Shown one piece after another: positions 45,236 through 56,814 of a stretch of 64,000 nucleotides of DNA (the first letter of the stretch is position 1; each line of letters begins with the position of its first letter). The notes beneath the pieces are model-generated. The model had not been told where the DNA came from. It worked only from the letters and a program-made list of their open reading frames with translations, and searched no databases. Where the stretch lies: NCBI RefSeq assembly GCF_006542625.1, contig NC_044391.1:9121001-9185000 (forward strand). The letters run 5' to 3'. Made by a program: the position numbers and the translations under genes. This DNA comes from Nomascus leucogenys (Eukaryota; Chordata; Mammalia; Primates; Hylobatidae).

Positions 45236-48200
45236 GTGAATGATTGAGAAACAGATTCATCAAAGCTGACTCTCCCCTTTATGTGGTAGAACTAAATGGA
45301 ACATACTTTCAGTTTAGTTTTTGCTGTTGTGTGCATGCAAAGTCCTCTATAACAACCTTTTTTTCCAAAACCATGCCATTTTCTCCCATTGTTACTTTTT
45401 ATTTATTACTTGCGCGTTGGACACATGGGGGAAAAGTCTTTGAACTTCACACCATTCTCCCTGGACAGGTTCAGGAATCAGAGGATGAAGGAAAGAGGAT
45501 ACATGAAGACATATATGATGTAGGAGTTCTATTTAGAAATGAAAGAACATGTGAAATATTAGTTAATGTCAGTTCATATGGAGTCCAGGATTCTATTTAA
45601 TATATTAGATAGTAAGGTCTAAGACAGGCCAACTGAAGTACCCTATTTAGAGGAAAGTTGGCACCATGGAAGTTTGTTAGCCATCGCCTGGGCTCAGCCA
45701 TTAGGAAATTGATATTAAGTTGGGACATTCAGTCCTTGGTCTACTAGGGAAAAAGATCCAGAAATCCAGGCTCTTAAAGTCTGAGTGAAGGTAAGGGCAA
45801 GTACAGAGGGAATGACCCAGGAGCACAGTTCCTATGGGACTGACTCAACCTAAGTGTAGTTGCTTGAGGTCAATGTATCATTGAATCCATTATCACTTGC
45901 TCAGATACTGGACCAGAGCAATTTCTACTACCAGTGCTCTGGAACAGGGCATTGCACCATTCTCTTAGAAACTGGACCTTAAGAAACCATGGCCATTTCA
46001 GTTCCATTTTGATATTTATTACAGATTTCTTAGTAGATGCCAGACAGTGTGTTAGGTCCCGTCACTCATATTGTCTTAGTATCCGTTAGGGCTAAGTACC
46101 ATTTTCTTACCTACCCTCTTCTGCATGTAGCTTATTTAGGAAAAGTCAGGCAAGTGGGTTACAGACATAATAGAAAATGTTATGTCAAATAACAACCTGC
46201 CCAGCAATGAAAGATTTTGCCATGTCCTTTTTGATTCCTATTTTTGCTAAACAGGTTTAAATCCTTAAATGGTTACAGAATTCCCCCAAAGAGTAGATTG
46301 TTTGTAGGTATTAGACAAAAACAATCAAGCAAACAAAAAAACCACAGCACCACAGAACTAATAAACACACAGAAAAACTGAGGGGTCCGTACTCAGAAAA
46401 AATTTTGGAAAAAAGTGGGTTAAACAAGTTATTTTACTTCCACTGCAGAGGAGGCTTTCAGTTTGCTGTTACACTGTAATGCCCAAGAGGGACTAATGTA
46501 TGCAGAGTTTCCCAAAATCATTTGATCTGGGAATAGTTTGTTTTGAAGCATCTTTAGTGACTGGTGTTCTGTAGCACAAATGTGTTAAAATTCCAATGCT
46601 CCAGTTTTATCCACCACTAGGAGAAGCTAACCTCAGGGAAACTCAGGGAAGGATGCTGGGAGTGGACCTGCTGGTTGTACTTCAAAAGAAGCAAAGGCAA
46701 AGGGATCCACACAGAAGCCCCAAAGAGAATCAAGGTTAATGAAGGGCTCTGCATATGATGACTGTCTTTAAAGCAGGAATCCTCCAATCTGAAATGGCAC
46801 AGACACTGAAGAGATAGAATTAAAATGTCTAAAATTATGAACGTTATCCATAGGTTGCCTATACTAGTCAATCAAATCCTAGAAGATGGAAATGACTAGA
46901 TAAATCCTTCCCCTTGCTCCTATCTTGAGGATTAATTTATGGGTAAGAGGTCCATAGAGGCTTGTTAATAGGAAATCAGACTTTTAGAGCTATATGCTAA
47001 CTTTTGGCAAGATAGACAGTTAAACAGAATACTTACCTGAATGAATCAGTTTGGCAGAAACATGCACAGGATTTGAAAATTTTATGATTCCAAAAGCATA
47101 TCTGAACGTATGCCAATTGATAACAAATATTAGATGATCCAAGGAATATTTGGTGAAATAATGAAGGTAGCTTGTATAGAAAGCACCTGTGCTTATAGAG
47201 TTCATAAAAGTTTTTCAAAATGATAAGAGGAAATAAAACTCTTATAATTAACTAGAAAGATATAATGTATTGATCTGTAAATTGAAGAATTTTGAATAAT
47301 GAATGTTTTCGCTCCTCTTCACTCTTGAGCCTGTTTCTCTCCTCAAGAAAATTTTGATTCCTAAAGACTAAAGTGGAAGTGTTTATTATGTATGCATAAT
47401 AAATATCTAGAAAATAATAAATATCTAAAAAAAGACAAATCGACGTCTGACATGAACTTTGTCTTTCCAAAGACCATAGAATGGGCTATGAGTGAAGATC
47501 TTTATAAAGACGAACTTATCATTAGGACATTTTTGGTTGTCTAACAGGCAGGAAATTGTTAAAAAAAAAAATCTTGTTGCAGTAATGGAAACAAATTAGA
47601 TGTTCATAAGAGCTCCCAGTGAGGATAATCACATCTGAATGCATCCTTGAAAATAAACACAAGTCAACATTGTAGTGTTCTATTATTTAACCAATTGGAG
47701 TATGAATGGATATGTAACAAAGCTTCAATAATGTGTTTCCTCCCAGTAATTGCATTTCTTTGTAAATGTCTGTCCTTTGAACTAACTGTATCTTGAAATC
47801 TCCTGACTTCAAAATTCTCAAAATCAGGTGTCTGAGATGGTACTACAAAAGGCTACTTGAGGTAAGAGTGACTATATTTAATGATATTGACCAGTCAACT
47901 AAACAAAATAATCATTTTGAGCAATCTTTACCAACTAACTAGCAAAACCTACCTTACTATGACAAATTCTAATGTTTTACATAGGAAACAAAATACTAAT
48001 GGCTTTACCTGTATCATGCCCAACCAGGAAATTTAATTTGATTAGTGTTTTGCATATACTAAAATATTTCTATCTGGATACATGCAAGGCTCCACAGGGT
48101 GGGGTTAGATTTTTTTTTTTCAATGAAACATTCCACATTCCCCCTGAGGGAAATGTCAACTATTATCAGGCACAGCCAAAAAAAACAAAACAAAACAAAA

Positions 48201-50246
48201 CAAAACACATGGAAACAAATGAAAAGAACAAACCGAAAAAGTGTTAAGTCCATACTATTGGGACAAAAATAGTTAACATATGTAAAACAAGGAGAATTGT
48301 TCAAAGCTTTTTTTTCTTCTTGATATGAATTTGTTGTAAAGCAAATATCTTGTTTGAGTCATTTGTTTATTGTGTGTAAGTGTATGTGGGTGTGTAATCG
48401 TTTTGCCCATCTCTTTTGTCAGGAACCATTAAATTCAGTGCCCAGAAAGATGTTGCAATTCAGCTACTATAAAGTTAGAATATGCTAGCAACTCATAATT
48501 AATAGTATCAAATTCTTTTACAAGACCAGACGACGGTTCTACATTTTATGTTATATTAAAAACTGAGAAAACGTCATTTGTGAAATCTAATAAGGCAGAA
48601 CATTATTATGTTCATATTGAAAGTCAGACTAATCTGAGTGGATTAAGGGTGCCTTGTGGAATATCTTGTGTTAGTTGACTAATTCTTGTCCTCATTATTA
48701 ATGTTCTGCAGGAACTGTAATACCTACAAGTAAACATCAATTCAAAATAACTTCATAAACATTTCTTAATCACCACAGATAATATTGTTTGCTGTGTTAA
48801 TGCAGATTAAATAGCATAAACTTACTTTTATCTCTTTTTAAAAAAATAAATTTTGAAAAGCAGATTAGCGAATGGCAGAGCTGTCACCCTTGATAAAGCT
48901 GTTTCACATCTTTGGAGAGCTTAAACATGATACACTGAAGTGTGTTCACTGTCCCTTATGAGCATTAAGTGGTTTGTAAGATAAAAGAGAGAAACCAGAA
49001 GTGAGAAGGTTTCTATTACAAACTTAGTCATATCATATAAAGGGATGGCGTAGATTAAATCCCTACTCCCACCCTTTGCCGCCTCCCCTTCACTCCCCAG
49101 AACTTCAACTGCCCTTTATGACACACAACTGAGCAGGAGACATAGAATCACATTTTTCACAGGGATTTGAAATGTCTTTGTGGTCATGGTCTGGCAGTAA
49201 TAGAAGCCATATGCTGTAGGTCAGGAAGAAAGCTATCTTGAAACAGAAGAACCCATCTCCTGGCCTAATGACCTTGGGAACGTTTAGTCATTTCAAGGCA
49301 TTTATCAGTGAAGCAGTGTAGGGGTCGTTTGGGCTATGTTTTCCTCCATGTGACTCCAAGTTGTGAGGGGGAGAAGTGCATATTATCCATAAAGAAGACA
49401 GCATCAGTGATAAGTAAGTGGCCAATGTCAGTAGCAATAAAATTCTCTTCCAGGGCACCTGTTAGGTGATTTGTTGTAGATTGATTTGCATTTCCCTTTG
49501 TGATTTTGAACTCCTTTTAGCTTCTTAATACTTTAAAACACAAGTCTGATGGAATGAGAGATCGCATGAAAGAATTTGATTTAAGCTGAGTACTTTGTGG
49601 ACATTGGAAAAGCAGCTTTTGTCTTAAATTACATTGCTTTGGAATACCAGCATGTAAGACAAAGCAACATGATCTTTGTAATGGCTGTTGGCCCATCTCC
49701 AGTTGACACACACATGCAAGTTATATGGACTGGGTCACTTGAGGTTTCCCATTTCCCATAAAATAATGTTTATCGTGGCGTGGTGGGGCTCAAAATTGGT
49801 TCCTAAGTAATTTTTGCTCCAGTCTCTTATAGTTATCTCTGAGTATGTCCCCAGAATTGACAGTGATTTGGAGGCATTGACCATTTAACATGCTACTGGT
49901 GGACATTGATCAGATGGCCAGTATTTGGGTAAAACTTTTATTTGGAAGAGGAGAATTGATTTTTGGATATTAGGAAAGAGAGAGCCCCCTCCCCAACTTC
50001 ACCAACACTGCTGAATTCTGATTATAGGTATAAGCAGGAATTTTATAAAATTTTAGATTAGGTTTTACCAGAAATTCTCAATATTCTACTGCTGAATCTT
50101 CAAACTACCAGACACCTTTTGTTCTCCATTTTCTCAAATTGAAAGGGATGATGAAAATGGTAAAAATGTTTCTTCCCTCTTCCTTTGTTCTCAAGGATGT
50201 TTGTTATTCATCCTTCTACTTGCCACTAGTATATAAAACATCTTTT
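45236..50246. other. long unique region, no gene
   Basis: Mostly unrecognised single-copy-looking sequence. 46018-46110 is a weak MIR-like match ('gatgccagacagtgtgttagg'). 48178-48207 is an (AAAAC)n repeat. A 118-codon frame from 45244 overlaps the low-complexity tract and shows no family features. Confidence 0.5.
48178..48207. repeat. (AAAAC)n microsatellite
   Basis: About five AAAAC units. Confidence 0.9.
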
Positions 50247-50258
50247 AGAGTCTCCATG

Positions 50259-50564
50259 TTTTTTTTTTTTTTTTTCTTTTTTGAGATGGAGTTTCACTCT
50301 TGTCGCCCAGGCTGGAGTGCAGTGGTACTATCTCTGCTCGCTGCAACCTCTGCCTCTCAGGTTCAAGCAATTCTCCTGCCTCAGCCTCCCAAGCAGCTGG
50401 GACTACAGGTGCCTGCCACCATGGCTGGCTAATTTTTGTATTTTTACTAGAGACGGGGTTTCACCATGTGGGCCAGGCTGGGCTTGAACTCCTGGCCTCT
50501 AGTGGTCTGTCCATCTTGAACTCCCAAAGTGCTGGGATTACAAGCGTGAGCCACGCGCCTGGCC
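50259..50564 (-). mobile_element. Alu SINE, antisense, full length
   Basis: T-rich tail, both arms in reverse, ends CGCCTGGCC at 50564. Target-site duplication AGAGTCTCCATG (50247) / AGAATCTCCAT (50565). Moderate divergence. Confidence 0.97.
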
Positions 50565-50632
50565 AGAATCTCCATCTCAAACTGGCTTCCTGAAAGAGTA
50601 AATTGATCAAGCTCAAAATAATTTTCTGCTGT

Positions 50633-50765
50633 TCTTTTTTTCCAGTAGGGACAAGGTCTTGCTATGTTGCCCAGGCTGGTCTTGGACTCTTGGACTCAAA
50701 CAATCCTCCCTCCTCAGCCTCTCAAAGTGCTGAGATTACAGGCATGAGCCCCCATGCCCAGCCTC
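50633..50765 (-). mobile_element. free Alu-monomer-type (FLAM/FRAM) SINE, antisense
   Basis: A single 7SL-derived arm: 'gacaaggtcttgctatgttg', 'gcccaggctggtcttgg' and 'gctgagattacaggcatg', ending 'catgcccagcc'. There is no second arm, so it is probably an ancient monomer or a truncated Alu. Confidence 0.8.
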
Positions 50766-52174
50766 CTGGTGTTCTTGGAGGGTTTTCCTCTGTAGGTACT
50801 TGTTCATTTGTGTCCAGAGAGACTTGGGAGACTATAATCAATACTCTTATCAGCCAGAACAACATACATTAAAACTAAAAGAAAAAGAGAAAGGTTGAGT
50901 TAAACTGGCCCTAAAAATATAGGTGTTCTCTCATTGGAAAGGTTGACAGGTTCTTTCAAAGAAAGGTCATTTCAGGAACATAAGAAGTCTTTTTCACTTT
51001 ACTCTTTGCTCTCATCTGAAAGCTCATCACAGTGTTCTATAATATTTTATCATGATTCTGATAGGTTTCAGGATGAAGAATGGAATTTGGCTTAAAGAGT
51101 ACAGGGCTAGTATGAAGACACTGCACTCTGAAATAAGCCAGAGTGATTTGTCTTCATCAGATGTTCCATAATAATACTTAACTTTTACTGTATGAAATGA
51201 AACGAGTGTTATTATTTCAAAAAATATATTTGTAAATTTTAGGTCAAAACTAAGAATAACTCTAAGAGTGTAAAAAATAACATATTTTAATGTTAATTTT
51301 TTTTATTGCTTACACTCTAAATATTTTCCTTTGACCAATATGAGAAATATTCCCATTGATATCTCTGTGCATTTAAACAATTGTGAAAATAGAGAACTCA
51401 GTTATAGTTAAATGACTGATGTTCTATAAGATAACTTTATCACATAGATAAAATAATGAAGAAAAGAAATTAAGTAGACATTCCTCTGAGAGTTTCTCTG
51501 ACAATCAAATCAGAGGTTTTGATTGAAAAATTCCCTCATTAATGTAGATTGAGTGAATGAACTAATTACTTTGTAATTTGTTCTAATAGAAACTTTCCAC
51601 TGATGTGAGGGGCAAGGGGAAACCCCACCGTCTTCACTGTCATGGAAATGATAAAGAAGTAATGGATCTTTGAAATATTTCCCCTAACTTTCAAAACCTT
51701 AGCTTACAGTGTTGGAGACTACCTAAGATTACCTTTCAAGTAGATGTTTTCAGGAAAAAAAAAGAATGTAGAAAGGCAGCCCTTGCCACATACAATATAT
51801 TTGAATGACATTACAATGCAGCTTTTGTAGGTGATCAGATAGAAGTGTCTTGCTGTTCTACTGAATTTCAGCTTGAATATCCTTCATCAAGGCAGTTACT
51901 GCAAAGCAATGTTGTAAATGAAAGCTAAAATGACATTATTATAAGTAAACTTGAGTTTTGTTTTATTACCTATCATTTATAAGGTGGTAATGCACCACAA
52001 AAGGAATTGCATATTTTGGGTAATAAAGAAATATTCTATGACCTTGTTATTACTTATACTAAGACTGGTTTTAAGACTTTTATTTTGGGTAGAGTACTAT
52101 AGAGTAGAGACCATGTCATTCCCCCTTTCCCACCCCATTTAGACATTAAGACATTCTTAGTGATTTTTTTATAA
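50766..52174. other. unique DNA, no gene
   Basis: No recognised repeat or exon. Confidence 0.5.
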
Positions 52175-52599
52175 GTACCTGTCTTTGTCCATTTTCTGCT
52201 GCTGTATAACAGAATACCACCAACTAGGTAACTTACAAAGAAAAGAGGATTTTTGTTTGTTTGTTGGTTGGTTTATTCACGAGTCTAGAGGCTGGGAAGT
52301 CCAAAATTAAGAGGCTGCATCTGGTGAGTGCCTTCTTGCTGCATCATAGCATGATTGAAGGCATCGCATGGTGAGACCAACCGTTCTCAAGAGAGAGGAA
52401 ACATGGCCTAACTCCCTTCTTTTATAACTGTCCCACTTCTGCAATAACAAACCCACTCTCATGATAACAGCCTTCATCCATTCAGGAGTGTGCTGCCCCC
52501 TGACCTAATCACCTCTTAGAGGTCCCACCTCTCAAGATCACAATGACAATTAAATTTCAACATGAATTTTGGAGGGGCCATTCAAACCATAGCAGTACC
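52175..52599 (-). mobile_element. solo LTR (MaLR-like) with 5-bp target duplication
   Basis: A 415-bp unit (52180-52594) starts TG and ends CA on either strand and is bracketed by GTACC at 52175-52179 and 52595-52599. The reverse strand begins TGCTATGGTTTGAATGG, has an AATAAA near 52277-52272 and ends GGACAAAGACA, like MaLR LTRs. No internal retroviral genes remain, as expected after recombination between two LTRs. Family name not certain. Confidence 0.8.
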
Positions 52600-53393
52600 T
52601 TTTTTCTGAAGTTTCCCCAGAGCAGGAATCTTTAGTCCTGAATATTTCACTGAAACACTTACATGTAGAGGTGTTTTCTTAAAATTGAGAACTGTCTTTA
52701 TTAAAAATTATTTATAGTGATACTCTTTTCTGTTCTGTTTATAGTATATCTGGGGAAATATAAAGTGTATGTTATTAGGCTTTGTAATGTTTTATTACTA
52801 AGGCAGATATAATAGCTTTAAAGAGAACACTGATGGATAGCTTTTTAGACTCAAAGCAGATATTTGTGTGCAATTAAAGTAGAAAATGATACCCTACAAT
52901 TGTTGAGACATTTTTGATGTTCTTTGGCTTTCCACACTAATCTTTTTTATCTCTACAATTAGTTTGGTTTTGGATTAATTTTTTTCATTCAGGTATAGGA
53001 AATCAGTAGCACTTGAAATGCCATCCATAGTACACTGAAGTCTTCAGTGAAACAATAGAGTCCAATATTCAATCAGAAAAGAAAATGAACTCTAGGAGTC
53101 ATTTCCAGGAGACATATCTGCAGTCAAACTTGGGCTTTATTTCCTGTCTTCAGAGGGTGCACTTTCATAGTTGTTTTCTATAAGGTTCAAATCCCAGAGT
53201 GTATGTGCCACTCTCTCTCCATTTATACCATAAACAAAAATTCAGGTCTTTATCATTTCACACCCTGGCTGTCAATGTGGCTGTCTCTCCATCTTCTGGT
53301 CTGCTAGCTCCCCTTCTACCATCCCCAACTCTTATTCCCTGGCTTAATTTTTATAAAACAACTATCTGATCATCTCATTTCATGTTCATCCAC

Positions 53394-53425
<32 letters not shown>

Positions 53426-54480
53426 CCTCCAGAATATAATGTCTAGGCTCTTTGTGTTATGACTGGGGCTAGGAAAGAAAGCCATTATCTAACTTAATGG
53501 CCTCTGAAGGAAATATTAGAGCTTTTCTATAAATTTATTTTTCTCATCCTTCTAAATCTGCATGTTTGCATATATTTTATAATATATATACTTTATTCAT
53601 ACAGTGGTATATGCATATAATTGATGAATAAAAATATATATCTTGGGATATGCTCAAAATACATTTTACTAAGAGAATGCATACATGTGGCAATTATAGA
53701 TTATTAATGTCACTTTATTTTTCTCTTCTTACTTTTCCACTAGGTGAGCAAGGCAGGTAAATTAAGTCTGTCCTGTTGATGGACTGAAAACTAACCTCAA
53801 TACATTCTCTTAAGTATGCTACAGGAGTTTAGATTTGTTCACAAATTTATTTTTATTTTCCTATAAAGGCAACTGGTAAACACTGCTTCGCTTTTGTTTA
53901 CCTCCCTTCTTTTTGACTTTTCTTTCTGAGAACTTTTGTTTTCTTGGGCATATTTCAAAGAGCTACTAACTTCATTTCTTACATTTGGCCCAAGCTGGCT
54001 TCTATTTGCCCACTCTTGTTAACTCCTTTGCCATGAGACTGTACTTTTAATGTATATTCTTGTTTGTACAAGTTCCTTTCTTTCAGTAGTTGTTTCTCTT
54101 TCAGCCTTAACTTCCGGCCCTATGTTCTGATGCTTTCAACCTGCCAAGTACTTTTCAAGCCCTACACCCGTGTGGTCATCTGGTGCAATTGGTACTGCCA
54201 TTAGCACTACTTCCACCATCACCAGGCTGTCCTGCTTCCTTTAGTTCGCTTTGCCTCTTATGCTTCTTCTCTCACATAGATATCTCAGTGCATATCTGAG
54301 ACTATCCTGGCTTTCCACCTCATGGTTCACTCACACTGATTATGAGTTTTTCTTGTACTAGGAGCTAAAAATGTCTCTCCTGCCATGGCCTGAGGATCTC
54401 AACATTCCACATTCTCTTCATAGTAGGATAATTTTGTTTTCTTCAAAATCCAGTAGTCTGGGTGGCAAAGTACTGGTTCG
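52600..54480. other. unique DNA with a long T run
   Basis: 53240-53510 may be a very old LINE fragment (weak L2-like phrases around a T28 run at 53394-53421). Otherwise nothing recognised. Confidence 0.4.
53394..53421. repeat. (T)28 homopolymer
   Basis: 28 consecutive T by count, not attached to a recognisable Alu or L1 body on either side. Confidence 0.9.
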
Positions 54481-54493
54481 AAAAAGTTGATAG

Positions 54494-54776
54494 TCCCAGC
54501 ACTTTGGGAGGCCGTGGAGGGTGGATCACTTGAGGTTAGGAGTTTGAGACCAGCCTGGCTAACATGGTGAAACCTCATCTCTACTAAAAATACAAAAAAA
54601 ATTAGCCAGGCGTGGTGGCAGACGCTTATAATCCCAGCTACTTGGGAGGCGGAGGCGGGAGAATTGCTTGAACCCAGGAGATGGATGTTGCAGTGAGCCA
54701 AGATGGCACCACTGCACTCCAGCCTTGGTGACAGAGCAAGACTCCATCTCAAAAAATAAAAAATAAAAATAAAAAC
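54494..54776 (+). mobile_element. Alu SINE, sense, 5' truncated
   Basis: Begins at 'tcccagcactttgggagg', so about 30 bp of the Alu 5' end is missing, and runs to an (AAAAT)-rich tail. GTTGATAG at 54486-54493 recurs at 54777-54784 as the target-site duplication. Confidence 0.97.
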
Positions 54777-54784
54777 GTTGATAG

Positions 54785-55079
54785 AAGGGCATCTCTTCAT
54801 AACACTAACTGTCCCCTGACTACCTCAACCTAAATAATGCTTCGTGTTTTCTTTTTCCTACTTTAGCATAAACTCAGATACTTTAAGACAAAAGGGGTAC
54901 TTCTTTTTCTCAAGAAGAAAGGCATAAACATAGTGTCCTAGGCAAACTGGTCTTTATGCTTACTATAAATCAATCCAAAACAACTAACTATCAAAAGGAA
55001 CAGTAGAATATTCTTTCTGGAATTCTAACAGAAGAAGAAGAGCCTTCCCTGTGGATTTTCTGAGTGATATATGGATTCA
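54785..55079. other. unique DNA, no gene
   Basis: Nothing recognised. Confidence 0.5.
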
Positions 55080-55520
55080 AGCTCTTTACATTCTGGCCCT
55101 GTCTGCCTTCTTAAACTTACCTCCCTTCTTCTTTTTCTAATATTCCTGTCACATTGAGCTATTCTCTGTTTCTTAGACACAGTCTACCTCTCTGCCTTTG
55201 TCCATGGCCTTAAATGCCTTCCCAGCCACAATCTAGCTGTTGAAATCTCATCCATCCTTGAATATCTAGCTCATGTAATGGTAATGGCCATAGAACAGCT
55301 TCTACTAACCACCCCCAGCAAAAGCAACCTCTTTCTCTCTCATGTGATGCCTTGTGACATTTATTTCATAATCTTGTCACATCCTCACTTTATGATTTTT
55401 TTTGTATAATTAAAAAAATTATATAATATCTAACCTGCTAGTTTGTAAGTTCTTTGAGGACAGGTTCTATGTCAAATTCATCTTTGTATATTCCTGGCAG
55501 CCTAGTTACAATGATATTAA
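55080..55520 (+). repeat. L2 LINE 3' region, sense
   Basis: 'cattctggccctgtctgcc', 'tttgtccatggccttaaatg', 'gtttgtaagttctttgaggac', AGGTTCTATGTCAAATTCAT and 'ctttgtatattcctggcagc' follow L2 order. Confidence 0.7.
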
Positions 55521-56287
55521 TATATTGGAGGCACAGTTGTATTTCTAGAGAGGATTATATGGCTGAACAAAATGTTTCACAATGATATATTCTTCTGATG
55601 GAATTTTTTAACACAAGATTACTGAGAATTTCTTGGTCAGCAAAAAGACAGGAGTATATCATTCTGACACTTTTTTGAGGCACATGTTTATTCAATGTCC
55701 ACCCTCTCACAAGCAGATATTTAATAATTAAAAAAAGAAAATCTGTAGCTTGATTATATGCTTAGCCAAGAAATTCTTTTGCAGTTTTAAGGAAAATCTC
55801 CAGCAAACCCAATTACTCTCCCAGCAATGCACTTCAAAGGAGAGAAGAATGCATTTCTTGTACAGAATTCCAGGATATGTTTGATCATTAGTTAGGGCAA
55901 GTAGTTTGACTTGAGGCTATTTACTCAGCAGGAATAAAAAGTACAGCATTGCGTCAACCAAGAGGAGTGCCCCATACCTTCCCAAAGCAGAATTTAATAA
56001 TTTCATCTGTCAGAGGAGGTACAGAGGTTGGCTATAGAAATGAGTCACAACCAGTCGGATTTGGCTGACTTGTGGGCCATTAAAAATGTTCCTTCCCCCA
56101 AACGGCATTTTTTAGGAATAATAATAGCAGAAACACTTGGCACCATGTAATTGACCAAGAACCTGAGAATTTCACAACAGTACTTATCACTGAAACAGTT
56201 TTTGTTTTTTTGAGTCTAAGCCAAATCCACACTTGAGTATTTTTTTAATATATCTAAGTGTTCTATGGCTAATATTTATTTCATCTA
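55521..56287. other. unique DNA, no gene
   Basis: Nothing recognised. Confidence 0.5.
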
Positions 56288-56428
56288 GCAAGTGCCACCT
56301 CCTGGGTTCAAGTGATTCTCGTGCCTCAGCCTTCTGAGTAGCTGGAATTACAGGCGCATGCCACCATGCCCGGCTAATTTTCTGTATTTTTAGTAGAGAT
56401 GGGGTTTCACCATGTTGGTGTGGCTGGA
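56288..56428 (-). mobile_element. internal Alu fragment, antisense, lost at both ends
   Basis: From 'gccacctcctgggttcaag' to 'tttcaccatgttggtgtggc'. The tail side and the 5' side are both absent, and no target duplication is visible. Confidence 0.9.
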
Positions 56429-56520
56429 AGTTTTTTAGAAAACTAAATATGTATTTCATTATATATAAGGTAGACTTTACACTTTTTGAGAGGAAAATGC
56501 ACATCACCTTTTAATGTGTT

Positions 56521-56814
56521 TTTTTTTTTTTTGAAACGGTGTCTCCCTCTCTCGCCGAGGCTGGAGCACAGTGGCGCGATCTCAGCTCAGTGCAAGCTCT
56601 GCCTCCCGGGTTCACGCCCACTCTCCTGCCTCAGCCTCCCTAGTAGCTGGGACCACAGGCGCCCATCACCACGTCCGGCTAATTTTTTGTATTTTTAGTA
56701 GAGACGGGGTTTTGCCGTGTTAGCCGGGATAGTCTTGATTTCCTGACCTCGTGATCCGCCCGTTTCGGCCTCCCGAAGTGCTGGGATTACAGGCGTGAGC
56801 CACCGCACCCGGCC
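56521..56814 (-). mobile_element. AluY-type SINE, antisense, full length
   Basis: T tail, both arms in reverse, 'cctgacctcgtgatccgcc' and the end CGCACCCGGCC, with many CpGs kept, so relatively young. TTAATGTGT (56511) / TTAATATGT (56815) form the target duplication. Confidence 0.97.

Noticed and set aside
45244..45600. A 118-codon frame with an ATG start
   Set aside because: No domain, splice context or family resemblance; unremarkable for chance in 64 kb.
52175..52599. Possible complete endogenous retrovirus
   Set aside because: Only one LTR is present, and the flanking DNA has no gag, pol or env similarity.
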